NCBI RefSeq assembly: GCF_000002985.6
Contig: NC_003281.10
Coordinates: 3,286,001-3,350,000 of the forward strand
DNA from: Caenorhabditis elegans
Lineage: Eukaryota; Nematoda; Chromadorea; Rhabditida; Rhabditidae
Direction: 5' to 3'
DNA length: 64,000 nucleotides
The notes beneath the pieces were generated by a model. That model was not told where the DNA came from. It worked only from the letters and a program-made list of their open reading frames with translations, and ran no database searches. Position numbers and translations under genes: made by a program. Of the stretch, positions 35,246 to 47,035 are shown piece after piece. How positions within the stretch are numbered: the first letter of the stretch is position 1; every line of letters starts with the position of its first letter.

Positions 35246-36973
35246 CTACAAAAAATTGGGAATTTTTGGGGAAAAATTGGTGAAATTTGCGTTTAAAATG
35301 AGCAAAATCGGAGTATTTTAGGGAAAACTGCAGAAAAATGTGAAAATCTCTCCAAAATTGAGCAAAATCGGGCGATTTTGGGTGAAAAATGAGTGAATTA
35401 GCGAAAAAAAGGATGATTTAGGTGAAAATTGCTCAAAATCTAATTATTTTGGGAGAAAATTGCTCGAAAATTGAGCAAAATCGGATAATTTTGGTGAAAA
35501 ATGAAGGAAATCAGGAGAAAATTCAGAAATTACACTAGAAACTACATTTCGGGGAAGAAATTGCTCCAATTTAGGGCAATTTCGGAGAAAATTGCTCAAA
35601 ATCAGAGTATTTTTGGGAGGAAATCTGCAGAAAACTGATGAAAAAGTGGAAAATTTGAGCAAAATCGTTCGATTTTGAGTGAAAAATGAGGGAATTAGCG
35701 AAATTCTACACTTTGGGGAAGAAATTGTTGCAATATAGGACAATTTCGGTGAAAATTGCTCAAAATCAGAGTATTTTTGGGAAAATTGCTCGAAAATTGA
35801 GCAAAATCTGATAATTTTGGTGAAAAATGAGAGAAATCGGAGGGAAATTCCAAAAAATTAGCGAGAATATCCATAAATGCGATGAATAATCTTATTTTTG
35901 TGCTAATAATAGGAAAAAACTAAGGAAAATGCCATAAACTAAAGTAAATTTCCTCTAAATCGACGAAATTCCCACTTTTCGCTGAAAATAGTTCCAAAAT
36001 ACGGAAATTTTTGTGAAAATTGTGAAAAACCTGAAGAAAATTCAACAAAATCGGTGAAAAAACGCTAAAATCCCGTTTTTTTTTTTGCAGGAAATTGCTC
36101 AAAATCGGAATTTTCTTCTTTTTCATGAGGAAATGAGGGATTTTGGTGGGAAAACTTGTATATTTCGAAGGAAAATTTGTTTCTAATTGCAAAATAGCTC
36201 GAAATTCTGCCGATTTTTAGTGGAAAAAACGGAAAAACACGTAGAAAAACCGAGAAACCTATTTTCCCCAAAATTCTCCGTTTCTAACGCGATTTTTCTC
36301 TGCAAAACGCCTAAAAACGCACATTTTCCGCGAAAATCGATAAGAAACACGCCAAAAACCGCAAAATGAGAGAAAATGAGCAGAAATTGTCATGGAAACC
36401 AATAAAAACCCACGTCGACGCCGCAAATTTAATGCTCTCGGCGGCGTTGCGGTCGCGTCGCGTGCTTGGCCTAGGAAACTGCTCGCGGAGCTCAAAAACC
36501 GGGAAGAGGGCAGGTAAGGTGCTAAATGGGGTAATCGAACATTCTAAAGACAATTATGATGTTAAATATATAAGGTTTTTGCTGGAAACTATTGATTTTA
36601 GCTGTCCCCGGAAATACTCGAAATACCCGAGAAAAATGGGGAAATCGTTAGTTTTCAATGGATTTTCAAAATTTTTTCGGTGTTTATATGATTCTCCGGG
36701 CTGTAAAATCCGATTTAAACATGCTTATCCTTGGAAAAACTCAAAAATGACGTGAAAAATCCGATTTTCCGGCCAAAAACCCTTATGGCCTAGAAACCCC
36801 CGGCTTGGCGGCCATCGGCGCGAAATTGACAAAAATTGTTTATGACGATTTCGAAAACAACAAAAATAGCAGAAATCATGTGAATTTTATCGATTTTCTT
36901 GGTTTTTTCGTGAAAAAACTCGTTTTTTAAATTATTTTTCCACGAAAAATCAATATTCCAGAGGTGCGAATTG
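35246..36973. promoter_or_regulatory. Divergent intergenic region, CCCH gene / JADE-like gene
   Basis: About 1 kb of phased A/T sequence (35250-36360) is followed by an abrupt GC-rich island (36400-36530) with CGTCGACGCCGC, GGCGGCGTTGCGGTCGCGTC and, on the minus strand, an ATTGG/CCAAT-type word. The island is the most CpG-rich part of this half of the window and is a good candidate for the transcription start region of one or both genes. Confidence 0.5.
36366..36513 (+). CDS. Candidate alternative first exon of the JADE-like gene
   Basis: An open frame of 49 codons begins MRENEQKLSWKP and ends at GCA G|gtaagg, a near-consensus donor, in phase 1. That is the same phase as the accepted first exon (36974-37007), so it can replace it and join exon 2 at 37075 in frame (giving KRAG then SPTLRSS). 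A second ATG at 36392 opens another frame (starting METNKNPRRRRKF) that would meet a stop if spliced to 36962. It could instead be a non-coding leader. Confidence 0.35.
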
Positions 36974-39900
36974 ATGCCGCCCGGTTCTTCTGACGTCCAA
37001 AAGTTGGGTGAGTTCAAAAATTCGATTTTATTTCGAAATTCGGCTGCAATTCCTCAGTTTTTCACTGATTTCAGGCTCGCCGACACTACGAAGCTCGTGT
37101 GTGCCGCGGAAAAAGACTAGAAGTGAGTTTTGGCGTTGGAAATTCGGGAATTTTCGCTGAAAATTTATTTTAACCTAAAATAATTCTAAAAATAAATTTT
37201 CAGGCTCCCTTCTCGTTCTGACGTCGTCAAATCCCTCAAAATCGATGAATAACGCTGGGAAAACTGCCAGAAATCGGAGAAAGGCCGATTCGAAGCCCAG
37301 TAATTTTTAAAATTGAAAAAAATCAGAAATAATGATTTTTTGTTAAAAAAAACAGTTTTTTTTCAGAAAAATCATCCAATGAAATGGATTTAAAGGATCC
37401 AGAACAAGTTTCGATCGAAATTGAAGGGTTAGTGCTGGAAAAATCGATATTTCTGCAGAAAAAACTTTAAAAAAATTTTTTTTTCGATTTTTTTAATTTT
37501 CAGAGTCAAAATCGCGGAAACTCGGGCACCAGAGAAGAAGGAGACGAAAAAAAGCCGAAAAATCCTCCATCACGGTTGGTTTTTATCCAAAAAAACTGAA
37601 AAAACCCCCCAAATTCCAAGAAAACCCCTTAAAATCTGAAATTTTTCAGCCGCCGAGATTTACACGAAAAAGCTTTACCGCCAGGTGGCCACTGGCTTCG
37701 ATATGGACGGTGATAGTGATTCAGACATTCCTGGTTGCTCTAATCAGGCCATGATTTCTGATAAGTTAGTGCGAAAATCTGGAAAAAATTGGCTAAATTC
37801 GTGAAAATCCGGGAAAATTTGCTCCAAAACCTGCAATTTTGCTTGATTTTTTGGAGATTCGTGTTCAAAAATCTGTAAAATCCAAAATTTCCATCAAAAA
37901 TCCATCAAAACTCGCTTTTTTCCTTAAAACTTGAAAAAAAAACGGAAAATTACCCAAAATTTCCCCCAAAAAATGAATTTTTCCCCTAAAAACTTGATTT
38001 TTAGTGTAATTTTTGCTGTAAAACTCGATTTTTCCATCAAAAATGCTCGAAAACCCCGATTTCCAACCGATTACGTCATTTTTGCAAAGTTTGCGCGTCA
38101 AGTTGCGTGTATTGTGTGCATGCGGTACACCGTGACGACAAATTGCGGACTTTAGGAATTTGAGCGAAATTTCGTTTTTAATAGGGAAAAGTGATAAAAT
38201 CTAACATTTTCAGGGGGAATTTGATGGATTTTGTGAAGTAAATTGCGAAAAAAACCGAAAATTCCGATTTTTGCGGAGAAAAATCTGAAATTTTCTGTAT
38301 TTTCTTGAGAAAATTGCGAAAAAATCTAAAAAATCCTATTTTCGTGGAGAAAAATGCAAAAAAATTGGAAAATTTCCGTATTTTCGCCGGAAAATTGGGA
38401 AAAATCCGATTTTTTTTGCGGAAAAAAAGCGAAAAATTGGAAAATTTCCATATTTTCACTGAAATATTGGGAAAAAATCCAAAAAAATCCGATTTTTTTC
38501 GGAGAAAAATGTGAAAAAATTAGAAAATTTACGTATTTTCCCCAGAAAATTGCGAAAAAATCCGAAAAAATCTCGAATTTTTAGTTTTTTCTATCGAAAT
38601 TTCCTAAAAAAACGCGAAAAATCTCGTAATTTTTGCAGCTGGAAGCCGGAATACAGTGGTGGAACTCAAGAACTCGCTCATCCCGATGAACTTCCACAAA
38701 CTATTGTTAATGATGATGATTTCTGGCTTAAACCCAAAGATTTCTTCTCAACACCCAAAAAACGGATCGTTTGTAACCGAAATTCGGTGGATTTTGATGA
38801 AAATATTCATGAAGAAGTGACAACTCGGGATGCTCTACATTATGAGATTACTGCACATGATATGGCTTTTTTGCAAAAAATTAATATGGTAAAAATTGAG
38901 AAAATTCGACTTTTTAGCGGTTTTTTCAGTAAAAATCCTGAAAAATGAACAGAAAATTGAAAAAAATGTGGTAAAACCGCTATAATTCCCCAGAAATTGC
39001 TCAGATTTTCGGTAAAAATTGAGAAAAATCGAATTTTGGCAATTTTACCCTGAAAATCCGATTTTCATTGTAAAAAATGCTGAACATTTCCTGAAAAATG
39101 GTAAATCGAAGACTAATTATCGAAAAAATTCAAAATTTACGAAAAAAATTGAGATTTAACCTAAAATATAAAGTTTACGGTTTGAAATGCTCAAAATTTT
39201 AGAAAAAAACATAGTTTAACTCAAAAATGATGAATTTTAACCCGAAAAATTTGATTTTTATGCTAAAACTGTTAAAATCATTCGTTTTCGAGCTAGAATA
39301 GTCCAACATTCCATAAAAATTTCAAATTTCCTCAAAGTTTACCTAAAAATCACCAAAGTATCACAAAAACCTCCTAAATTGCTTTGAAAATCTAAATTTC
39401 GTTCAAAATTTTCTAAAATTCGCCGAAAAACCTCAAAATTCCCTATGAAAGGCCAAACTTACCGGTTTTTTAAACTAAAAATGCGTAAAATTTCTGGAAA
39501 AGCATAGTTTAAACTAGGAACTGTCATCATAAACCGGATTTTTAGTCTAAAAATTCGAAATTTGAGCTAAAAAAAACCTTGAAATCGCTCATAAAACATC
39601 TGAATATTCCTCAAAAACCTATTTAATGGTCCAAATTTCCGAAAAAAAAATCTGATTTTTGGACTAAATAAATCTGAAAATCATCACTTTTTCCTTTCCA
39701 ATTTTTTGCGGAGAAAAATGTGAAATATTAGAAAATTTACGTATTTTCCCCAGAAAATTGCGAAAAATCTCGAATTTTTCATTTTTTCTATCGAAATTTC
39801 CTAAAAAATCCGGAAAAATCTCGTTATTTTTGATTTTGATGAAAATATTCATGAAGAAGTGACAACTCGGGATGCTCTACATTATGAGATTACTGCACAT

Positions 39901-42900
39901 GATATGGCTTTTTTGCAAAAAATTAATATGGTAAAAATGATGGAAATTGAAATTCTGCTGATGTTTTTAGTAAAAACCCTGAAAAAATGAACAGAAAATT
40001 GAAAAAATGTGGTAAAACCGCTATAATTCGCCAGAAATTGCTCAGATTTTCGGTAAAAATGTCCTGAAAATTCGATTTTCATGTAAAAATAGCTGTAAAA
40101 AATAGTTTTCGAGATTCCGGAAAATTAGAGAAATTTTTTTTTTAGAATAAGTAGCCCATAAGCTATAATTTTCATTCCGAAAATTGAAATTCTAAAACAA
40201 AAATTCGAAAAGTTTAGTTATAGCTCTAGAAAAGTTCAATTTTACCCTAAAAATCCGATTTTTCGTGCTAAAAAATCTAAAAATGTGCAATTTTTGCAGG
40301 AACGAAAACTGCTGACCGGTGACACATATCTCCCAATGGCCACATTTATTCGTATCATAAAGGAGCTTGAAACAGAAGCCTTCAAACAAATCCACAATCA
40401 CCTACTCGATTCCCTACACGTAGTCTATTGCCGTCCCCCAGAAGATGGTGGAGAAGACGCTGAATGTGATGTGTGTCGAATATCAGATTGTGATGTTGCA
40501 GATGAAATGGTTTTTTGTGATATGTGTAATACCTGTGTTCATATGGTTTGTGCTGGAATCGAAGAGCTCCCGGATCCCGCGGAGCCATGGAAATGTGCAA
40601 AATGTGCACATATGGGGACACCGTGTCCCCCGTGTGTCCTCTGTCCAGCTCTCGGAGGATCAATGACATATTCCGCCGATAAAACTCAATGGGCTCATCA
40701 CTCGTGTGCTCTTTTCATTCCGGAAATTATTTTTGAAAATGAAGAGCTCCGCGCTCCGATGACGTCATTTGAGAGGGTGGCCGAGGAGCGATGGAGCCAG
40801 ATGTGCTCTGTTTGTGATACACGACAGGGTGCATGTGTTACGTGTAGTTGGGTGGATTGTGAAGAGACTTATCATGTTTGTTGTGCTCTCCGAGCTGGAA
40901 TGACTGTTAGAATACAGGAGGTATGGGGTTCTGAGTGTGGAAAATTGCCGAAAAATGAGCAAAAATGGCTGAAAAATAACTCTTTTTTGTCCAAAAAATC
41001 ATATTTTTACCAAAATTGAAAAAATTCAATGTAATTTCAAGATTTTTGACTGGAAAACGCAATTTTTGGGCTGAAAATTGGTGAAAAATGGCCCTAAAAT
41101 TGCTAAAAAAATCACGTTTTTCACCGAAAAATCGATATTTTTGAGCTGAAAATTGTGGAAAAATGAAAAAAAAAGAAATTTTTGCCAAAATTGAGAAAAT
41201 GCAATGTAATTTCAAATTTTTCACTTGTTAAATGGAATTTTTGAGCTGTAAAATTCACCAAAAATTCAAGTTTTGCAGAAAAATCTATTAAAAATTGAAT
41301 TTTAAGCTGAAAAATGTTGAAAATCGCTAAAAACCTATGAAATTGCAAGTTTTTAGTTCGAAAATTGACTTTTTGCGTTAAAAATTTATGAAAAATGCGA
41401 AATTTTAACGAAAACTTTGCTTTTTGAGCTGAAAATCGCTTGAAAATTGACTTTTTTTTTTTGGAAAAAATCATAAAATTTGACATAAAAATGTTTAAAA
41501 ACTGCTTAAATTTTATGAGATAAAAATAAATAAGAAAAAAGCGAAAAATTCCTGACGAATTTTGCATTCAAACACGTCGAAAGTCGCTAAAATTGCGAAA
41601 ATGCAATAAAATTTCACAAATTTCACCGGGAAAATTGAATTTTTAGGCTGAAAACCGTCGAAATTTCACTTTTACACTGAAAATCTGGAAAAATTCAAAA
41701 TGTTAATTTGAAAAAAATTGTCCAAAACCGATAAAATCCAGTAAAATTCAATTTTTTGAAACTTTACACTGAAACTATCGGAAAAATTGAGTTTTTTCAC
41801 TTAAAAATTATTTTATTTTCTTTAAAAAATCAATAAAATCCATTGAAATTTTGACATTTTTCCACAGAAAATTGCGAAAAATTCAGAAAATTCACTCAAT
41901 TAAATTTGAATTCCCGCCTAAAAATCGAGATTTTCAGGTGCCAAATGACCCGGAACACAATGTAACACGTGTAACATATTGTCATAAACACACTCATCCA
42001 CAAGATGTCATAATTGAGGATAAATACCGTACCTACCGTAACCCGTGGCTTGCAAAAATGGAAACTGTCTTCTTTTTGATGACTGATTATGAGATGATTG
42101 CTGAGCGGTGCGTTAAAAATTTTTAAAAATTGGCAAAAAAAAATAGCCCTTGCTGTGTGAAATCATAGAAATTTAAAAAGTTTTATTAAAATTCGAAACG
42201 TTAACGAAAAAATCGAAAAATTTTGGAAAAAAAATGTAAAATTGAAAATTTTAAAGAAATAATCCTAAAATTGCAGGCAATCACTGAAAATGCGTAAAAG
42301 TTTGAAATAAAATTTTTATAAATATTTTTTTTTTCGGAGCTAATTTTCAGATTTTTCAAAAAATTAAATTTCAAAATTTAAATTTCTCTTTGATAAAAAT
42401 GCAAAAAATTTTAATAGTAAAATAATTTTTAAAAAATTTTGAAAGAAAACTTGAAAAAAAAAAAAAATTAATTTTATAAAGCCTGAAAATTTGCCAAAAA
42501 ATATGGAAAATTGTTGTAAAAACCTTCAAAATTCTCCGAAAAAATTAAAATTTTTGAAAAATTAATCTGAAAGATGGAAAATTCTCAAAAATTAACAAAA
42601 CTCATTTTTCGGAATCTTTAAAAAATCGGTAAATTCTTCGAAGTATCATCGAAATGTGATATTTTCTTGCCTTAAAATCTGAAAATTATACCGAAAAATT
42701 TCATAAAAATCATATGTTTCATTTAAAAAACAACTGAAAAGCTGCCAAAATCATTGAAATTTGTCTGACCAAATTTGAAAAACTCATTAAAATTGTGATA
42801 TTTCTTTGAAAAAACAAAAATTTCAGAAAAATTGCTCAAAATTCATGAGAAATCTGCTAAAAAAATGACCAGAAAAATCTGAAAACTATTTAAAAAATTG

Positions 42901-44166
42901 TAAATTCGTCTAAAAAAAAACAAAGTTTCTCCCAAAGATTCCTATATTATTAGAAAAATCGCGAAAATTTGTGGAAAAATTAAATTTTAATTTTAAGAAG
43001 ATTTGAGAACCAAAAAATCGACAAAAAAGTTCGATAATTTTTTTATAAAATTTTTTTTCTCATTCTAAAAAACACCTGAAAAACTGCCAAAAGAATCGTA
43101 AAAAAAAAAGAATTTTCTAAAAATTCACAGAAAATCCTAAAAAATTCTAGTAAAAATTTGAAAGGTTCATGGAAAAAATACTAATAAAAAATTATCATTT
43201 TTTAAAATTATCAAAAATTGGTAAATTCGTTAAAAATAGTCTGAGAATCTCTGTAATTTCTTTAAAAAATAAAAATAAATAAATTTTTCAAAAAAATCAC
43301 CATAAATTGAAAATTTCACTCTAAAATTACCTGAAAATGCGGAAAAATCCATCAAAAACGTCTAAAAAATCGCAAAAAAAATCTAAAATTTTCCACACAT
43401 TTTCAGGCTCCAAATGGAAGAAATCATAGTGTCCGACGTGTACGAATACTGGAAACAACGTCGAATGTCCCGTGGCACCTCACTAATTCCCCATCTCCAC
43501 GATCATGTGCTCATTGAGCCCGTCATTCACCGTGTCGCCCGAAAAGTCGGTGAAAATTTGGACGCCGCAATGAAAACGGCCGGAATTTCGACAGGCTCGT
43601 GCCCATCCACCACCACCAACACTAACGGAGCCCAGTTTTTTCGGCCGGCGGCTCTAATGGTCACAGAATTTCGTCAATATAACCTAAAGAGGGCCGCCGA
43701 GTCGATTCAACGGGATTTACAAATGTTCTCGATGCTCCAGCGACGAGAGCAGCTCAAAAAGGAGCAAATTTCGGCGGAAAATCGACAATTCCACGTGGCC
43801 TGGCAGCTTTTACAGCGGGGATTGGCTCCTGGAGCAGTACTTGAAGCTATGAAAATTTCCAAGTCAGAAATTCGGAAATTTACCTCTGAATCAGCGAAAA
43901 ATTCCATGTTTTCGGTGCTCGCGGAGCCTAGTTTGAAGCGAAAACACCCCGGAATTTCACATATTCCACACATGGAGCATCAAAAATCACCCCTTCGACC
44001 TCGGAATGCTCCGGCTCATCATGGTGCATCGAATGGTGGCAGAGCTCCACGAGAAGATGAACGGAGCCCGTCGGCTCGCGGAGCACAAAATATTGAAGTA
44101 ATGGGAGTGAGCAAACGGATCACGAAGAAGCCTGCGAGAATTTCGACGAATTGGCCGATTGAGTAG
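36974..44166 (+). CDS. phf-15: JADE-family PHD / extended-PHD chromatin protein
   Basis: Ten exons: 36974-37007, 37075-37122, 37204-37299, 37367-37427, 37504-37574, 37650-37764, 38639-38888, 40300-40920, 41938-42107, 43407-44166, giving 741 aa. Residues about 90-280 resemble the Enhancer-of-Polycomb-like N-terminal region (KKLYRQVATGF, then DDDFWLKPKDFF and YLPMATFIRIIKELETEAF). Residues about 281-330 form a PHD finger (CDVCRISDCDVADEMVFCD, CVHMVCAG) and about 333-460 an extended PHD (CVLCPALGGSM, WAHHSCALFIPEI, CSVCDTRQGACVTCS, YHVCCALRAGM, YCHKH). That order defines JADE1/2/3, scaffolds of HBO1 (KAT7) histone H4/H3 acetyltransferase complexes. The C-terminal VYEYWKQRRMSRG helix also fits. 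The ATG at 36974 follows ATTCCAG|AGG. The symbol is from memory and is less certain than the family. The last exon may be extended by splicing to 45252-45357. Confidence 0.9.
39705..40096 (+). pseudogene. Truncated duplicate of JADE exon 7 and its flanks
   Basis: The segment repeats about 38494-39080. It has the intron end before exon 7, then the last ~100 nt of exon 7 (from GATTTTGATGAAAATATTC at about 39834 to ATATG|gtaaaa at 39931), then the start of the following intron. About 160 nt are missing in the copy, including the acceptor TTTTGCAG and the first 60% of the exon. The coding bases kept are identical to the original, while intron bases differ by a few indels. Without an acceptor it should not be spliced in. 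Confidence 0.85.
40921..43406. repeat. Phased A/T introns 8 and 9 of the JADE-like gene
   Basis: Both introns (40921-41937 and 42108-43406) are low-complexity AT-rich DNA in which A and T runs of 3-6 alternate at about helical spacing. Intron 8 is more regular than intron 9. No exon-like sequence was seen. Confidence 0.6.
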
Positions 44167-45251
44167 AAGCTCACAATTACAAATCAATTATTTCATTTCA
44201 AATGGATATTGTTAAATGTATGGGAATTTTGTGAGAAATTTAGCGAAAATTGATTTTTTTTTTTTGGAGAAAAATTCTAGAAAAATGAGTAAAAATCACA
44301 TTTTCAGAGAAAAATTTTGATAAAATTACGAAATAAAAATCCGATTTTTAGAGAAAAATCGAAAAATTAAGTTAAAAATCACGTTTTTACTAAAAAAAAA
44401 ACGGTGTTTTTGTGAAAAATCGATGAATTTCAGTAGTTTTGCAAAAAAAAGTATCGAAATATCCGAATTAATTTAAAATTTGAAAACATCTAATTTTTCC
44501 CGAAAATTTCTAATTTTTATGTGGAAATTTGATAAAAAAAGACAATGCAGTTAATAGAAAGCGGAAAATTTCAGATTTTTTGAAGAAAAATAGAACATTT
44601 GGAGTAAAAAATGCAATTTTTAATAGAAAAAATTCAGATTTTTCAGTGAAAATTCGATAAATTTGCCAATTTTGGCACCAAAAATTGAAATTTCGAATTT
44701 TTGAAAAAATTGATAATTTTTGGTAAGAAGCACATAATTATCGGATTTTCATGTGAAAAGAATGTAAAAAAGAACTTTTTTAGTGAAAACTTGACAATTT
44801 CTTTAAAAGAAAGATTTTTAAAGTTTAAAAAACTTCAAAAAAAAAGATTTTAACGGAAAAATTAAAATTTTCCTGTGAAAAGTTCAATTTTGTCACCAAA
44901 AATTGAAATTCGAATTTTTTTGGAAAAAAAAAACTTTTTTTCTGTTAAAAAGCACAAAAAACAAAAAAAAGACAAAATTCATTTTTTCAGTGATAATTTG
45001 AATTTTTTTGAAATTTACAAAAAAAAATTAAATTCGTCAAAAAATGATTTTTTAGTGAAAATCGATAGATTTTCAATTTTGCCGAAAAAATTGAGAAAAT
45101 ATATTAAAAACCGATTTTCGTGGAAAAAAGTGAAAAAAATTGATTTTTTCATAAAAATCTTGGAATTAAAAAATCACTTTTTCAATAAAAAAAAATTTCC
45201 GAAAAACAATTCCTTTTTTTTTGAAAAAAGTCGAAAAAACTTTTTTTTCAG
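44167..45251. other. 3' UTR / phased A/T intron after JADE exon 10
   Basis: AT-rich sequence with an AATAAA at 44332-44337, which could end the shorter transcript. If the exon at 45252 is used this is an intron of about 1.1 kb. No other coding sequence was seen. Confidence 0.5.
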
Positions 45252-45357
45252 AAACCTCCAATCTCCGCCTCCAATATCTCCAGAATGTGCCACGTCATCA
45301 TCAATGACGTCATCATCGCCACACAATTCTACAGGAAAATGCACAAAAATCCCTTGA
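45252..45357 (+). CDS. phf-15: Probable alternative last exon of the JADE-like gene
   Basis: TTTTTTTTCAG is followed by 106 nt reading NLQSPPPISPECATSSSMTS and ending GKCTKIP with stop TGA. An AATAAA follows at 45378-45383, only 21 nt on. The exon needs a phase-2 donor. The stop of exon 10 (ATT GAG TAG) itself contains GA|GTAGAAG in phase 2, which would give PIE-NLQSPPP and a 775-aa protein. The donor is not consensus, but coding composition, acceptor and poly(A) signal agree. Confidence 0.5.
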
Positions 45358-45383
45358 AAAATGATATTTTTTGCCCCAATAAA

Positions 45384-47035
45384 TTCGAAAATTCCCCTCT
45401 CCTCCCCTTTTCTCTGAAAATTTATTTTTTTCTAAAAAAAATTTAATTTCGATCATTTTTGAATAGCTTTACTCATTTGGATCCCAATTTTTTCCCTTTT
45501 TCCCTTTTTTTCCCAAAAAATTGACTGAAATTTGCTGAAATTCAGCGATTTTTGTCATTTTTTGTTTGTTTTTTTTTTGTTTTTTTGTTCGTTTCTCACC
45601 TCATTTCTCAAATTTTTCAGAGCTCTGCCTCTGCGCCTTTAAATGGTTTTTTTTTCGTTTTTTCCCTCTCTCACTAATAATGGTTGTTTCTTCTTCTTCT
45701 TTTTCTCAATAAAATTGAATTTTTGGGGTGTTTTTTTTCGCATTGGAGCGAATTTGCAGTATGGAGGGGAATTTGAGTTTTTTGAGGATTTCTCATTGGA
45801 GCGCACTTGAAATTTGGGAGAATTTGAATTTTGTTTAAATGAAAAATGACTTGAACTTCGAAATTTTCAATGTTTTTAGCAGTAGAGCGCGCTTGCAAAA
45901 TTCAAATTTTTAGCGAAATTATCAGCAGAGCGCATTTGCAGCACGATTTTTTTTTTTGAAATTCCAGAAATTCGAATTTTTCAGTGAGTTTTTGGAAATT
46001 TCCAGATGTTCTCAATAGGGCGCAATTGCGAATTTTCATTTGGCGGGGAATTTGAATTTTTCTGTGAAAAAATACTTGAAATTTCAAATTTCTCACTGTT
46101 TTAACATTAGGGCGCGCTTGCAACGCAATTTTATTCGAATTTTGGGGAAATTCATCTTTAGAGCGCATTTGCATATATTTTCGAGTGAAAAGTAAGATTT
46201 TTTGAACGTAAAATGATTCAAAATTGTAGTTTCCCCAGATTTTTGTCCGATAGAGCGCACTTTCAGCAAAAAATCAATTTAGGGGATTTCTATCGATGGA
46301 GCACACTTGTTCAGGCGCGAATTTCAAAATTTTCAAATGAATTCACCTGATTTCGCATAGTCAAAAATTGCTGACGTCACATTTTTTAAGCAAAAATTCC
46401 CACATTTTTTGTAGATCAAGCCATGATGGGACATCCAGAAAAAGTAAAAATCTCGAAAAGTCTTCAAAATTGAGTTTTCCTCACGTTATTAAAAATAAGA
46501 AATGAAAATTATCGAATTCATCACCAAAAATAGAGAAAGAGAGAGAGTGGTAGAAAAGTTTTTCACGTTTAATCAATCTTTTTGATTTTGCAAAAATTGA
46601 ATGATGGCCTACATTTTGGAAAGTGGGCCAATTTTTTTCAAAATAGTTTCAAAAAATTGGAAATAGGAAGTTCTCTCTTGCGCACAAATTGGAACCAAAT
46701 GTCAGAAAAACTGAAGATTTGGGGCTGAAAAAACATGAAATTCGTCAGTACAAAGAATACATCCATTTCGACCATACTCCAGAATCCCGCTCAAATCAGT
46801 GTTTTAGCCTTCCCAAAAGCGCCCCCCACAATGATGACGATGGAAGGCGCTATTTTTGTAAGCTATTGAAACAAATTGCTCAAAAAACCGCCAACCCTAA
46901 GCCAAGATATAAGCCCTCAAAGTGCAGTCACATTTCTCGGGACACCCCATGTCGACAACGTGCCCTTATTTTTTATTTCTGTCAAGAATGCAATTTCAGG
47001 ATTTAATATAGGAAGAGGCAGAATTTTAATCAAAC
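45384..47035. repeat. Intergenic region with GAGCGCGCTTGC repeats, cluster 2
   Basis: Between about 45740 and 46310 the phrase AGAGCGC(A/G)(C/T)TTGCA recurs (45752, 45802, 45886, 45928, 46018, 46112, 46163, 46255, 46300), alternating with AAATTTGAATTTTT. It is the same family as 23420-25095. From 46330 the sequence is unique, with a perfect CRE-type palindrome TGACGTCA at about 46371, a GA-rich run near 46540 and a CAATTTCAG acceptor at about 47000. The latter half is a plausible promoter for the secreted-protein gene. Confidence 0.6.

Noticed and set aside
44875..45357. 160-codon ORF read as one gene
   Set aside because: The first three-quarters is low-complexity Lys/Phe/Asn sequence from AT-rich intron. 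Only the last 106 nt, after TTTTTTTTCAG, looks coding, and it is annotated as an alternative exon.
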